Below the pieces are notes generated by a model. It was not told the DNA's origin. It saw only the letters and a list, made by a program, of their open reading frames with translations, and searched no databases. Shown here in pieces: positions 36,135 to 44,021 of a DNA stretch of 64,000 bases. Location: NCBI GenBank assembly GCA_947447525.1, contig CANFJL010000001.1, positions 496,001-560,000 of the forward strand, given 5' to 3'. The translations under genes were made by a program, and so were the position numbers. The DNA is from Flavobacteriales bacterium (GTDB lineage: Bacteria > Bacteroidota > Bacteroidia > Flavobacteriales_D > Crocinitomicaceae). Every line of letters starts with the position of its first letter. Within the stretch, counting starts at the first letter, position 1.

Positions 36135-37460
36135 TTAAGCTACGAAAGCTTTTTTTGAAATGATTTCACCCAGCATGATGCCTTCACTGTCTATTTTATT
36201 CAACTTAATGCTTTGAAAGGTATTGGTTAAAGAAGACTCATAAGGTATTTTTACTTTAATATAGTTTTCCGTAAATCCATACATAAATCCTTCATCTTCT
36301 TCTTGCTCCACTAATACAGTACGAATTGTCCCTAACTGTTGCTCATAAAATTGTCGTTTTTTTCTATCGGAAAGCATATGCAATTGTTTACTGCGCTGCC
36401 TACGGATTTCCATTGGAACAGGTTCTCCAATTTTGATGGCTGTTGTATTGGCACGCTCCGAATAGGTAAAAACATGTAAATATGAAATATCTAGATCAAT
36501 TAAATAATCTAATGTTTCTTGAAAATCAGCATCTGTCTCTCCAGGAAATCCAACGATAACATCAACGCCAATACAAGCATCTGCGCGTATTTTTTTTATT
36601 TGAGCAACCTTGTGGGTATATACTTCGCGTAAATATTTTCTCCGCATCAGTTCTAGTAATCGATCAGATCCAGATTGAAGTGGAATATGGAAATGAGGAA
36701 CAAAGCGTTCTGATTTGCTTAAACAAAATTCAATGATTTCATCACTCAGCAAATTGGGTTCTATAGATGAAATTCGATATCTGTCTATACCTGTTATCTT
36801 GTCTAATTCTTGGATTAATTGGTAGAAATTTTCTTTTCCTCCTTGTCCAAAATCTCCAATGTTTACTCCGGTGAGCACCACTTCTTTGACTTCTGTCTTT
36901 GAAATTTTTTGTGCCTCATTTACAGTTGCTGCAATAGAAGCGTTTCTGCTTTTCCCTCTTGCCAATGGTATGGTACAAAAGGTGCAAAAATAATCGCAAC
37001 CATCTTGAATTTTTAAAAAGGATCTTGTTCTGTCTCCTAAAGAATAAGATGGATTGAAAGTTTTAGCTTCTTTTATGTTGCTATTAGAAATGAAAACTTC
37101 ATTATTTTGAGCATATTCTCTTTCAAGGTGTTCGAGCACATTAAATTTCTCATTGGCACCAAGAACCATGTTTACACCTGGTATTTTGGCGATTTCATTT
37201 GGTTTTAATTGGGCATAACAGCCAACAATTACAATGAAACAATCTGGATTGATTTTTTTGGCTCGTTTTACCAGTTGCTTACATTTTTTATCTGCATTTT
37301 CAGTAACAGAACAGGTATTTATGACATAAACATCCGGACAAGCTTCGAAATCTACTTTTGCGTAGCCAGCGGTTTCAAATAAACGGCTAATGGTTGAAGT
37401 TTCTGAAAAATTCAACTTGCATCCAAGCGTGTAATAGGCTACTTTTTTAAACTCAATCAT
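36135..37460 (-). CDS. mtaB: tRNA-t6A37 methylthiotransferase MtaB
   Basis: 441 residues from the ATG at 37460. An in-frame TTG 9 nt upstream lies inside the -7 box and is rejected. N-terminal methylthiotransferase domain with Cys in YTLGCKLN, NTCSVTENA and VGCYAQ; radical SAM core with CDYFCTFCTIPLARG near 149-163; GFPGETDADFQETLDY; C-terminal TRAM region. The KLNFSET start and length fit MtaB rather than MiaB or RimO. It adds a methylthio group to t6A37 in tRNAs reading ANN codons. First gene of a minus-strand run with queD, folE and the BI-1 gene. Confidence 0.93.
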   Translation of the reverse strand: MIEFKKVAYYTLGCKLNFSETSTISRLFETAGYAKVDFEACPDVYVINTCSVTENADKKCKQLVKRAKKINPDCFIVIVGCYAQLKPNEIAKIPGVNMVLGANEKFNVLEHLEREYAQNNEVFISNSNIKEAKTFNPSYSLGDRTRSFLKIQDGCDYFCTFCTIPLARGKSRNASIAATVNEAQKISKTEVKEVVLTGVNIGDFGQGGKENFYQLIQELDKITGIDRYRISSIEPNLLSDEIIEFCLSKSERFVPHFHIPLQSGSDRLLELMRRKYLREVYTHKVAQIKKIRADACIGVDVIVGFPGETDADFQETLDYLIDLDISYLHVFTYSERANTTAIKIGEPVPMEIRRQRSKQLHMLSDRKKRQFYEQQLGTIRTVLVEQEEDEGFMYGFTENYIKVKIPYESSLTNTFQSIKLNKIDSEGIMLGEIISKKAFVA

Positions 37461-37466
37461 GAAGAG

Positions 37467-37497
37467 CAAAAGTACAATTATTAGAGGAATTGAACAA
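37467..37497 (-). promoter_or_regulatory. Promoter of mtaB, almost touching the start codon
   Basis: On the minus strand TTG (37497-37495), 20 nt, then a perfect -7 box TACTTTTG (37474-37467). The ATG follows after only 6 nt (CTCTTC). Both elements fit the consensus, so the mRNA should have no or almost no leader. Confidence 0.6.
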
Positions 37498-37541
37498 GGA
37501 TTCGCTTTTGTAATTGGACATTAATTAGTCAAAAATATGCT

Positions 37542-37549
37542 TAACTTTG
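37542..37549 (+). promoter_or_regulatory. -7 box candidate for the CBS-type PLP enzyme
   Basis: A perfect TAACTTTG 13 nt before the ATG at 37563. A TTG at 37514-37516 lies 25 nt upstream, slightly beyond the usual spacing. Confidence 0.5.
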
Positions 37550-37562
37550 TTCAAAAATCACG

Positions 37563-38924
37563 ATGAAAGTTTATAACAACATATTAGAAACAATAGGAAA
37601 TACTCCAATTGTTAGAATCAATAAATTAGCTATTGACGTCGAAGCGCAAGTATTTGCCAAAATTGAAACTACCAATCCAGGGAATTCAGTAAAGGATAGA
37701 ATGGCTGTAAAAATGATTGAAGATGCTGAAAAATCAGGCGTTCTTAAACCAGGAGGCACCATCATTGAAGGTACTTCTGGAAATACGGGAATGGGTCTGG
37801 CTTTGGCTGCAATCATAAAAGGTTATAAATTGATTTGTGTTCTCAACGATAAACAATCAAAAGAAAAAATGGACATTTTAAGAGCTGTTGGCGCAGAAGT
37901 TGTTGTTTGTCCAACTGCTGTAGAACCGACAGATCCAAGATCTTATTATCAAGTTTCACGTAGATTAGCAACTGAAATTCCTAATTCTTGGTATGTCAAT
38001 CAATATGATAATTTATCTAATCGAACGGCGCATTACGAACAAACTGGGCCTGAAATTTGGGAACAAACGGAAGGGAAAATCACCCATTTTGTTGCAGGTG
38101 TGGGTACTGGAGGTACAATTTCTGGAGTTGGTAAATATCTAAAAGAGAAAAATCCAAATATAAAAATCTGGGGAATTGATACTTATGGATCTGTATTTAA
38201 AAAATATAAGGAAACAGGAATTTTTGATGAAAATGAAATATATCCATATATCACTGAAGGAATAGGGGAAGACATCTTGCCTGCTAATGTTGATTTTGAT
38301 GTGATAGATTTATTTGAAAAAGTTACCGATAAAGATGCAGCAGTTTATACCCGTAGATTAGCGCGTGAAGAAGGTATTTTTGTTGGTAATTCTGCAGGTG
38401 CAGCCATCAAAGGTGTTTTGCAGTTAAAGGATAAGCTTAAAGAAGATGATGTTGTTGTGATACTTTTTCATGATCATGGTAGTCGCTATGTGGGTAAAAT
38501 ATTCAATGATGATTGGATGCGCGAAAGAGGTTTCTTGGAAGAAGTATTTGTTACGGCCCAAGATTTAGTAAACAAACATGGTGAAAGACCTCTTGTTTCT
38601 TTATATGCTGAAGAATTAGTTTCACACGCCATTGCAGCAATGCGTAAGTTTAGTATTTCTCAAATTCCTGTAATGAAGGATGGTAATTTTGTAGGCTCTA
38701 TTGATGATAAAAGTGTTTATCAATTATTAGTTGAAGATCCAACCTTAAAAGATGCTCCGATTTCAAGTATCATGCAAGCTGCTTTTCCAATAGTTCAATT
38801 GAATTTGCATGTTGATGAAATTTGCAAATTAATTAATCGCGATACACCAGCAGTTTTAGTCGATTTAGGAAATCGAAAATATCATATCATTACGCGATAT
38901 GACGTAATTTCTGCCATGTCATAA
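37563..38924 (+). CDS. PLP-dependent cystathionine beta-synthase / cysteine synthase with CBS domains
   Basis: 453 residues. Fold-type II PLP core: ETIGNTPIVRINKL near 8-21, PLP lysine in NPGNSVKDRMAV near 45, phosphate loop EGTSGNTGMGLA near 69-80, AGVGTGGTISGVGKYL near 179-194. The C-terminal 120 residues carry a pair of CBS domains (EELVSHAIAAMRKFSISQIPVMKDG; VDEICKLINRDTPAVLVDL). This domain order is that of cystathionine beta-synthase, which joins serine and homocysteine, though O-acetylserine-dependent cysteine synthesis is also possible. No haem domain is present. Followed after 4 nt by the binding-protein gene. Confidence 0.9.
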   Translation: MKVYNNILETIGNTPIVRINKLAIDVEAQVFAKIETTNPGNSVKDRMAVKMIEDAEKSGVLKPGGTIIEGTSGNTGMGLALAAIIKGYKLICVLNDKQSKEKMDILRAVGAEVVVCPTAVEPTDPRSYYQVSRRLATEIPNSWYVNQYDNLSNRTAHYEQTGPEIWEQTEGKITHFVAGVGTGGTISGVGKYLKEKNPNIKIWGIDTYGSVFKKYKETGIFDENEIYPYITEGIGEDILPANVDFDVIDLFEKVTDKDAAVYTRRLAREEGIFVGNSAGAAIKGVLQLKDKLKEDDVVVILFHDHGSRYVGKIFNDDWMRERGFLEEVFVTAQDLVNKHGERPLVSLYAEELVSHAIAAMRKFSISQIPVMKDGNFVGSIDDKSVYQLLVEDPTLKDAPISSIMQAAFPIVQLNLHVDEICKLINRDTPAVLVDLGNRKYHIITRYDVISAMS

Positions 38925-38928
38925 TTTT

Positions 38929-39675
38929 ATGTCGATTAAGACTTATAAAGACCAATTGGGTAGGGAAGTAGTACTTCCTCAGATGCCTAAGAGAATTATT
39001 TGTCTGGTTCCTTCCATAACAGAGTTAGTTTCTTATTTTGAGATGAAAGCTGAAGTGGTAGGGATTACAAAATTTTGTATTTATCCATCTACTTGGTTTC
39101 AAAGTAAAGAAAGAGTTGGTGGGACAAAAAACATCGATATTCAAAAAGTCAAGTCTCTTCAGCCTGATTTAATTATTGGTAATAAGGAAGAAAATACCAA
39201 GATAGATATAGAAGCTTTAATGGAAATCGCTCCAGTTTGGATGAGTGATGTCAATTCATTGGATGATTCCTTCGATTTAATTTCCTCTTTAGCTGAAATT
39301 TTTAATAAAGAAGAAAAAGGACAAACCTTGATTGAGGATTTAAAAAATTATTTTCTTTCTCATGCTTCTGAAGGAGCGGGGAAATCTGTTCTATATTTTA
39401 TTTGGCATTCGCCGGGATTTGTTGCAGGCAAAAATACCTACATCGATTCCTATTTGAGTGCTATTGGTTATCAGAATTGTGTTTCTAAGGATCGATACCC
39501 AGAAATCAATACGCTTCAATCATTAGATCCCGATGTGGTGCTTTTGAGTTCAGAACCTTTTCCATTCAATGAAGGTCATGTTGCTTTTTATAAGGACTTA
39601 TTTCCCAATGCTGAAATAAAATTAGTGGATGGTGAACGATATTCATGGTATGGAATAAGAACTTTACTATGTTAA
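38929..39675 (+). CDS. BtuF-like substrate-binding domain protein without signal peptide
   Basis: 248 residues of the helical-backbone metal-receptor fold: VVLPQMPKRIICLVPSITELVSYF near 14-37, VVGITKFCIYPS, KVKSLQPDLIIGNKEENT near 75-92, and FIWHSPGFVAGKNTYIDSYLSAIG near 151-174. Relatives bind vitamin B12 or ferric siderophores. Unusually, the protein begins MSIKTYKDQLG with no signal peptide or lipobox, so it should be cytoplasmic, and no ABC permease or ATPase gene is nearby. The next gene overlaps it by 7 nt. Confidence 0.85.
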   Translation: MSIKTYKDQLGREVVLPQMPKRIICLVPSITELVSYFEMKAEVVGITKFCIYPSTWFQSKERVGGTKNIDIQKVKSLQPDLIIGNKEENTKIDIEALMEIAPVWMSDVNSLDDSFDLISSLAEIFNKEEKGQTLIEDLKNYFLSHASEGAGKSVLYFIWHSPGFVAGKNTYIDSYLSAIGYQNCVSKDRYPEINTLQSLDPDVVLLSSEPFPFNEGHVAFYKDLFPNAEIKLVDGERYSWYGIRTLLC

Positions 39676-40076
39676 AAGTTACACCGGAAGATCCAAAAGT
39701 CATCCTTTTTTATGATGGGGAGTGTGGTTTGTGCAATCGGGTGGTACAATGGATCTTAAAACATGAGAAAAGTAAGGACTTGTTTTTCGTTTCTTTAAAT
39801 TCTGATTTTGCAAAAGCTTTCCTTGCAAAAGAAAATATTGACATTGAGAAAACGAATACTTTGTTTTTCTATGAATTTGATACCTTATATGCTGAATCTG
39901 ATGCAGCACTTCGTATTGTCGGCTATTTAAAATGGTATTGGCAATGGTTGAAAATTGCTTACTGTATTCCTAAAGTTATCAGAGATAAATGTTATCGTGT
40001 GATTGCACAAAACAGAAAACGATTTACAGAAAAGATTTGTGATGTTTCGCAGGCAAATCAAAAGCGGTTTTTATGA
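39669..40076 (+). CDS. DCC-family thiol-disulfide oxidoreductase-like protein
   Basis: 135 residues from the ATG at 39669, which overlaps the preceding stop by 7 nt; a start at 39645 is possible but would lengthen the overlap. The family signature FYDGECGLCNRVVQWILKHE is near 18-37, with CxxC (GLC preceded by EC), and SDAALRIVGYLKWYWQWLKIAYCIP near 85-109 matches the rest of the DUF393/DCC fold. A thioredoxin-like redox role is presumed. It closes the CBS enzyme operon. Confidence 0.9.
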   Translation: MLKVTPEDPKVILFYDGECGLCNRVVQWILKHEKSKDLFFVSLNSDFAKAFLAKENIDIEKTNTLFFYEFDTLYAESDAALRIVGYLKWYWQWLKIAYCIPKVIRDKCYRVIAQNRKRFTEKICDVSQANQKRFL

Positions 40077-40140
40077 TGTAGTCAATATCTCATTCGAGCA
40101 ATTGAATCAAGTTGGTCTTAATTTTGTCACATAAATAATT

Positions 40141-40303
40141 TTTAACCCCGAGAGGGGGTTAAATGTCATTAGAGCTGGATGAAATCCAGCGAAAAAACAT
40201 AAAACCGTTCCTTCAACAAAGCCCTGAAAGGGTTTCATCTAACAACGATGGATAGAGTCCATAGTTAATAGGAACAAACTAACATTAACAAAGCCCTGAA
40301 AAG
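40141..40303. repeat. Multi-hairpin intergenic repeat, copy B (four hairpins)
   Basis: Hairpin 1: TTTAACCCC/GGGGTTAAA, 9 bp (40141-40163). Hairpin 2: GCTGGAT GAA ATCCAGC (40174-40190). Hairpin 3: about 7 bp around AGCCCT GAA AGGGTT (40218-40234). Hairpin 4: ATGGA/TCCAT, 5 bp (40248-40262). A 15-nt stretch beginning AACAAAGCCCTG occurs at 40215-40229 and again at 40287-40301. Hairpins 1 and 2 with the AAAAACAT tail match copy A at 13716-13763. The 40077-40396 gap holds no gene apart from this and the promoter box at 40321. Confidence 0.8.
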
Positions 40304-40320
40304 TTGAAATATTTTTCATT

Positions 40321-40328
40321 TAATTTTG
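40321..40328 (+). promoter_or_regulatory. -7 box candidate for the T9SS cargo gene
   Basis: A perfect TAATTTTG 68 nt before the preferred ATG at 40397. A TTG at 40304-40306 is only 14 nt away, short of the normal spacing. Confidence 0.4.
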
Positions 40329-40396
40329 TAACATCACCAAAAGTTTCTAATTGTTTAAACAACTAATAAATGTATATTTATAATTATTCCCAAGTC

Positions 40397-41260
40397 ATGA
40401 AAAAAATCATTCTCTTTAATGCAAGTATTTCCTTAATTATAGGATTAAATTCAATTTTTGCACAAGTAATTCAAAATGGTGATTTTGAACAATGGACTAC
40501 ACAAGGTCCTTTTCCCACACCTAATTCATGGGTAGGTGGGCCGTCAGTCACTCAGTCAATAGATGCTCACGCTGGATCTTTTGCAATACATCTTCAAACG
40601 GGTGTCTTTGTTAATCCTATGACTGGTGACACCTTAACCATTCCTGGAAATAGTGCCACTGGTATTTCTGGTCAAGGTCCGGGAACTCAACCAACCATTG
40701 GTTTTGCATGCACGGGAAGACCTGACAGTTTAATTGGTTATTATAAATATACTGCAGCAAATAATGGAGATATTCCAACCTTTGAGGTTCGTATTTCTAA
40801 ATGGAACACAACTTCTAATGCTCCTGACTTAATTGGTGGTGCTTTCATCCAAGGTGTTGAAAATTCAATTTATACCAGATTTTCTTTTCCAATTAGCTAT
40901 CAAGCATCTACTATTCCCGATACTGCAGTTGTTACTCTCATGAGTTCAGATCCTGCTGCGTTATTACTAGGTTCTGAATTGTGGGTTGATGATGTGTCAT
41001 TCGTCTATAATTCAGCGGGAATAAAAGATGAAACTCTAATAGCGTCTCTTGTTATTAAGCAACAAAATGATCAAGTGGTACTTAATCATTGTTTGAATAA
41101 AAGTTTAAAAATAATAAACATGCAAGGGCAATTGTTGTATACAATAGCTTCTTCTAATTCAGACGAAATTAGTTTTTCTTGCAATAACTTTTTAGCGGGT
41201 ATTTATTTTGTAATTGACGAAACTGCGCAACAATCTCATCGATTTGTTTTGGTGAAATAG
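40397..41260 (+). CDS. Secreted protein with T9SS type A sorting domain
   Basis: 287 residues from the ATG at 40397, which gives a clean signal peptide (MKKIILFNASISLIIGLNSIFAQ). An ATG nine codons earlier would place charged/polar residues in front. The mature part starts VIQNGDFEQWTTQGPFPTPNSW, a jelly-roll-like carbohydrate-binding pattern (PCMD/DUF4465-like) seen in flavobacterial secreted proteins. The C-terminal 80 residues (LNKSLKIINMQGQLLY, then FLAGIYFVIDETAQQSHRFVLVK) are a type A sorting domain, so it should be exported by T9SS and released or anchored at the surface. The regulator PorX is in the same window. Confidence 0.82.
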   Translation: MKKIILFNASISLIIGLNSIFAQVIQNGDFEQWTTQGPFPTPNSWVGGPSVTQSIDAHAGSFAIHLQTGVFVNPMTGDTLTIPGNSATGISGQGPGTQPTIGFACTGRPDSLIGYYKYTAANNGDIPTFEVRISKWNTTSNAPDLIGGAFIQGVENSIYTRFSFPISYQASTIPDTAVVTLMSSDPAALLLGSELWVDDVSFVYNSAGIKDETLIASLVIKQQNDQVVLNHCLNKSLKIINMQGQLLYTIASSNSDEISFSCNNFLAGIYFVIDETAQQSHRFVLVK

Positions 41261-41262
41261 GA

Positions 41263-41841
41263 TTAGCTCAATCCTAATGTCCTCTCGATACCATCAATAA
41301 AAGCATGAATTACTTTAATGTGAATTTCTTGAGCTCTGTCCGCATATTCAGAATGGGGTGCACGGATTTCTAAATCAGCTATTTCAGCTAATTTACCACC
41401 GTCTTTCCCTGTCAACACGATTGTTTTCATGCCTAGTGCTTTCGCAGCTTGAACTGCAAGAATGACATTTTTTGAATTTCCTGAGGTGGATATTCCTAGC
41501 AAAACATCTTGTGAATGCCCCAAACCTTCAACATACCTAGAAAAAACAAAGTCATACCCATAATCATTGGCGACACAACTGATGTGTGAGGGATCTGAGA
41601 TCGAAACTGCCGCTAACGCCTTTCTATTGTTTCTATATCTACCACTTAACTCTTCAGCAAAATGCATGGCATCACACATAGATCCACCATTACCGCATGA
41701 AATTATTTTCCCGCCATTCTTCAATGAGCTTCCCATCCAATCAATTGCCAAAGCAATCTTATCAATATTCTCGGAACTTTGAAATTGGGCCAATATTTCC
41801 TGTGCTGAAATGAAATGTGCTGCAATTTTTGCCTTGTCCAT
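41263..41841 (-). CDS. gmhA: Sedoheptulose 7-phosphate isomerase
   Basis: 192 residues, SIS fold. [28 protein letters not shown] near 48-75 is the diagnostic GmhA motif, followed by [25 protein letters not shown] near 116-140 and the metal-site region [15 protein letters not shown] near the end. It makes D-glycero-manno-heptose 7-phosphate, the entry to LPS heptose; hldD at 30215 finishes the same route. Convergent with the T9SS cargo gene, whose stop lies in a small hairpin (TAGGATT/AATCCTA, 41258-41276). Confidence 0.94.
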   Translation of the reverse strand: MDKAKIAAHFISAQEILAQFQSSENIDKIALAIDWMGSSLKNGGKIISCGNGGSMCDAMHFAEELSGRYRNNRKALAAVSISDPSHISCVANDYGYDFVFSRYVEGLGHSQDVLLGISTSGNSKNVILAVQAAKALGMKTIVLTGKDGGKLAEIADLEIRAPHSEYADRAQEIHIKVIHAFIDGIERTLGLS

Positions 41842-41858
41842 AGTGTCTAATTTGAATT

Positions 41859-41866
41859 CAAAAATA
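41859..41866 (-). promoter_or_regulatory. -7 box candidate for gmhA
   Basis: A perfect TATTTTTG on the minus strand 17 nt before the gmhA ATG. No correctly spaced TTG. Confidence 0.45.
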
Positions 41867-41900
41867 ATGAATTAAACACAAGGGCGTATCGCTTTCTTTT

Positions 41901-41908
41901 TATCTTTG
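41901..41908 (+). promoter_or_regulatory. -7 box candidate for the SDR gene
   Basis: A perfect TATCTTTG 18 nt before the ATG at 41927. The same octamer followed by TTAAT precedes ffh (57379-57386). Confidence 0.45.
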
Positions 41909-41926
41909 TTAATAGAGTAATTAATT

Positions 41927-42724
41927 ATGGCGATTGACTATAAAAATAAAGTGATTTGGATTACAGGAGCTTCTTCTGGAATAGGGTATGAAATGGCTCA
42001 ACAATTTGATAAGTTGGGCGCGAAATTAGTCTTGTCGGCAAGAAATGTTGATCATCTGATGGACTTGAAGAAAACTTTAAAAAATGCTGACCAACATTTA
42101 ATTCTTCCGCTTGATTTAGAAAAAATAGATAATTTCCCTGAATTAGCCTTGCAAGTAATAAACCAATATGCTAGAATAGATGTATTGATTAACAATGGCG
42201 GTTTAAGTCAGCGCGGAACTGCATTTGAAACCAGCATGGAGGTTGAAAGACGCATCATGGAAATAAATTATTTTGGAAATATTGCTCTTGCTAAAGCTGT
42301 TTTGGTCTACATGAGACAACAACAAAGTGGCCAAATCTTAATTATCAGCAGTATTGCCGGAAAATTTGGATTCTTTCTGCGGTCTGCATATTCTGCTTCT
42401 AAGCATGCATTAATTGGTTATTACGAGAGTTTGTCTCTAGAAGAAGAAATAAATAATATATCCGTTACCATTGCTTGTCCGGGTAAAATCAATACTTCAA
42501 TTTCAATGAATGCTCTAAGTGCTGATGGTTCAGCTCATGGTGTAATGGATCACAATCAAGACACTGGAATGTCAGTTGAAATCTGTGTTAATCAAATTAT
42601 CCAAGCCATGAAAAAAAATAAAAGAGAGGTTATGGTCGGAGGGAAAGAGTTATTGGCAGTCAAGATTAAAAGGTTTTTTCCTAGTTTGTTTTGGAGTATT
42701 ATTAGAAAACAAAAGGCAGTTTAA
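41927..42724 (+). CDS. Short-chain dehydrogenase/reductase
   Basis: 265 residues, classical SDR. Cofactor loop TGASSGIGYEMAQQF near 14-28, NNGG near 89-92, catalytic Ser in IISSIAG near 139-145 and YSASKHA near 154-160. It resembles the DHRS7-like group with a C-terminal hydrophobic extension (LLAVKIKRFFPSLFWSIIRKQ), which could associate with the membrane. The substrate is unknown. Confidence 0.9.
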   Translation: MAIDYKNKVIWITGASSGIGYEMAQQFDKLGAKLVLSARNVDHLMDLKKTLKNADQHLILPLDLEKIDNFPELALQVINQYARIDVLINNGGLSQRGTAFETSMEVERRIMEINYFGNIALAKAVLVYMRQQQSGQILIISSIAGKFGFFLRSAYSASKHALIGYYESLSLEEEINNISVTIACPGKINTSISMNALSADGSAHGVMDHNQDTGMSVEICVNQIIQAMKKNKREVMVGGKELLAVKIKRFFPSLFWSIIRKQKAV

Positions 42725-42741
42725 TCTGAATCATTTAAAAA

Positions 42742-43368
42742 CTAATCAGGATTAAATATTTTCAGTAAGGTAGTCCCTTCAATATCGTGTTTGCCCTCAT
42801 ATTCAATGATTTCAAATCCTAAATTTTTGTAATTGCTTATTTCAATTTTTTGGGCAGCTTCATCATAAAATTCATCTTGTTTGCCAATAACAAATGTTCC
42901 TTTTTTATAATGACTGACAAACGATTCCTCTATATCTGGAGGAAAAACACTGGCCCACAGAATCAATTGGTCGATGTCTTTTCTTTGAGCAGTCCATCTT
43001 GCAGCTGTTGCACCTCCTTGCGAAAAACCCAATACTATTATTTTTTCGAAATCTTTTTTAGATTTAAAAGATTCTATTACAGCATCGAGATACTTGTTGT
43101 TGTCCTCTATGTCTGTAGTTCTTGCTTCTTTAGTCATCCATGAGGCACCAACGCGTCCTGATGAACCATTCAAATAAAAATGATGCATTCCCTCTGGTGC
43201 AACAATATAGTATTCCTCTGATAGTTGCTTGAATTTCCGAATGAAATAGGCACCAAGTTGTCCATAGCCGTGCAAGACGATGAATAGTATTTTACTTTTT
43301 GAAATTTCACCCTGTACGAAACATCTTTGCGTCTTTGAGGTGGTAATTTGAAAAGATTGATTACTCAT
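42742..43368 (-). CDS. Phospholipase/carboxylesterase-type alpha/beta hydrolase
   Basis: 208 residues. Nucleophile elbow GFSQGGATAARW near 118-129; the Asp in GKQDEFYDEA near 166-175; the His in GKHDIEG near 195-201. FIVLHGYGQLGAYFIRKF and VAPEGMHHFYL are typical of the bacterial carboxylesterase group (YpfH/Estphila-like). There is no signal peptide. It probably hydrolyses short acyl esters. It converges with the SDR gene, with an imperfect inverted repeat (TTTAATCTGA / TCAGGATTAAA) between them. Confidence 0.88.
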   Translation of the reverse strand: MSNQSFQITTSKTQRCFVQGEISKSKILFIVLHGYGQLGAYFIRKFKQLSEEYYIVAPEGMHHFYLNGSSGRVGASWMTKEARTTDIEDNNKYLDAVIESFKSKKDFEKIIVLGFSQGGATAARWTAQRKDIDQLILWASVFPPDIEESFVSHYKKGTFVIGKQDEFYDEAAQKIEISNYKNLGFEIIEYEGKHDIEGTTLLKIFNPD

Positions 43369-43413
43369 TTTATATAGTCAGGAAGGTGCATGTAAATTTA
43401 ATGTAAATCTTAT

Positions 43414-43421
43414 TATATTTG
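43414..43421 (+). promoter_or_regulatory. -7 box candidate 4 nt before the GTG of the APP-tail protein
   Basis: A perfect TATATTTG is followed by TTTC and then the GTG start at 43426. No -33 TTG was found. The distance would put the transcript start at the start codon. Confidence 0.5.
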
Positions 43422-43425
43422 TTTC

Positions 43426-43950
43426 GTGAAAAAATTAATTACCATTTTTATTGGTTTTCTAATGCTTTGGCAAATTGTTGGTTTCTTCTCCTATTTTGAA
43501 ATCACACAGTTTAAGATTCGTAAAGAAATCAAAAAGGTAATTAAACATAGTGTTCCATCAAATCAGCTTAAGGTTCTTTGTTTTTCGAAACTAGAACAAC
43601 AGAAAATTGTTTGGATCAATTCGCATGAATTTCGATACAATGGCAGGCTGTATGATGTTATTCATAAGAAATCCTTATCCGGAGGAGTAATATTTCGCTG
43701 TCTTGATGACCGACAAGAAACCAAATTATTTGAGAAATTAAATCAAACTACTTCATTTAATCTGGTTAATAGTTCCGATAAGAATCCTTTAAATCACTGG
43801 ATGAGGTTTTCTCAAACTCTCTTTTTACTTGAAAATACCGATAATACTGCTTTCGCCTCCTTTAGAGCGGAAGAAGAACATATTTTCAACTATCAACATC
43901 TGCACAAAGAATGGTGCAAGCTTCCTCAAGCACCCCCTCCCGAGGTTTAA
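43426..43950 (+). CDS. Small membrane-anchored protein with APP tail ahead of a TonB receptor
   Basis: 174 residues from a GTG. An N-terminal hydrophobic anchor or signal (LITIFIGFLMLWQIVGFFSYF, about 3-23) is followed by a mixed domain of about 120 residues and ends CKLPQAPPPEV. It is not recognised as a family. Its place directly ahead of a TonB receptor gene and the C-terminal APP motif echo the unrelated-looking small protein at 23357-23659. It may be a periplasmic accessory of receptor function, but no direct evidence is available. Confidence 0.65.
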   Translation: MKKLITIFIGFLMLWQIVGFFSYFEITQFKIRKEIKKVIKHSVPSNQLKVLCFSKLEQQKIVWINSHEFRYNGRLYDVIHKKSLSGGVIFRCLDDRQETKLFEKLNQTTSFNLVNSSDKNPLNHWMRFSQTLFLLENTDNTAFASFRAEEEHIFNYQHLHKEWCKLPQAPPPEV

Positions 43951-44021
43951 TTTATACTTCATCAATCAACGCGACTGCAATTTCTTGTGGTCTAAAAATG
44001 TATAAATTAAAAAATATAAAA

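Noticed and set aside
40141-40303. Plain Rho-independent terminators
   Set aside because: The hairpins lack U tracts and recur as an ordered set at another place, so they are better described as a repeat element.
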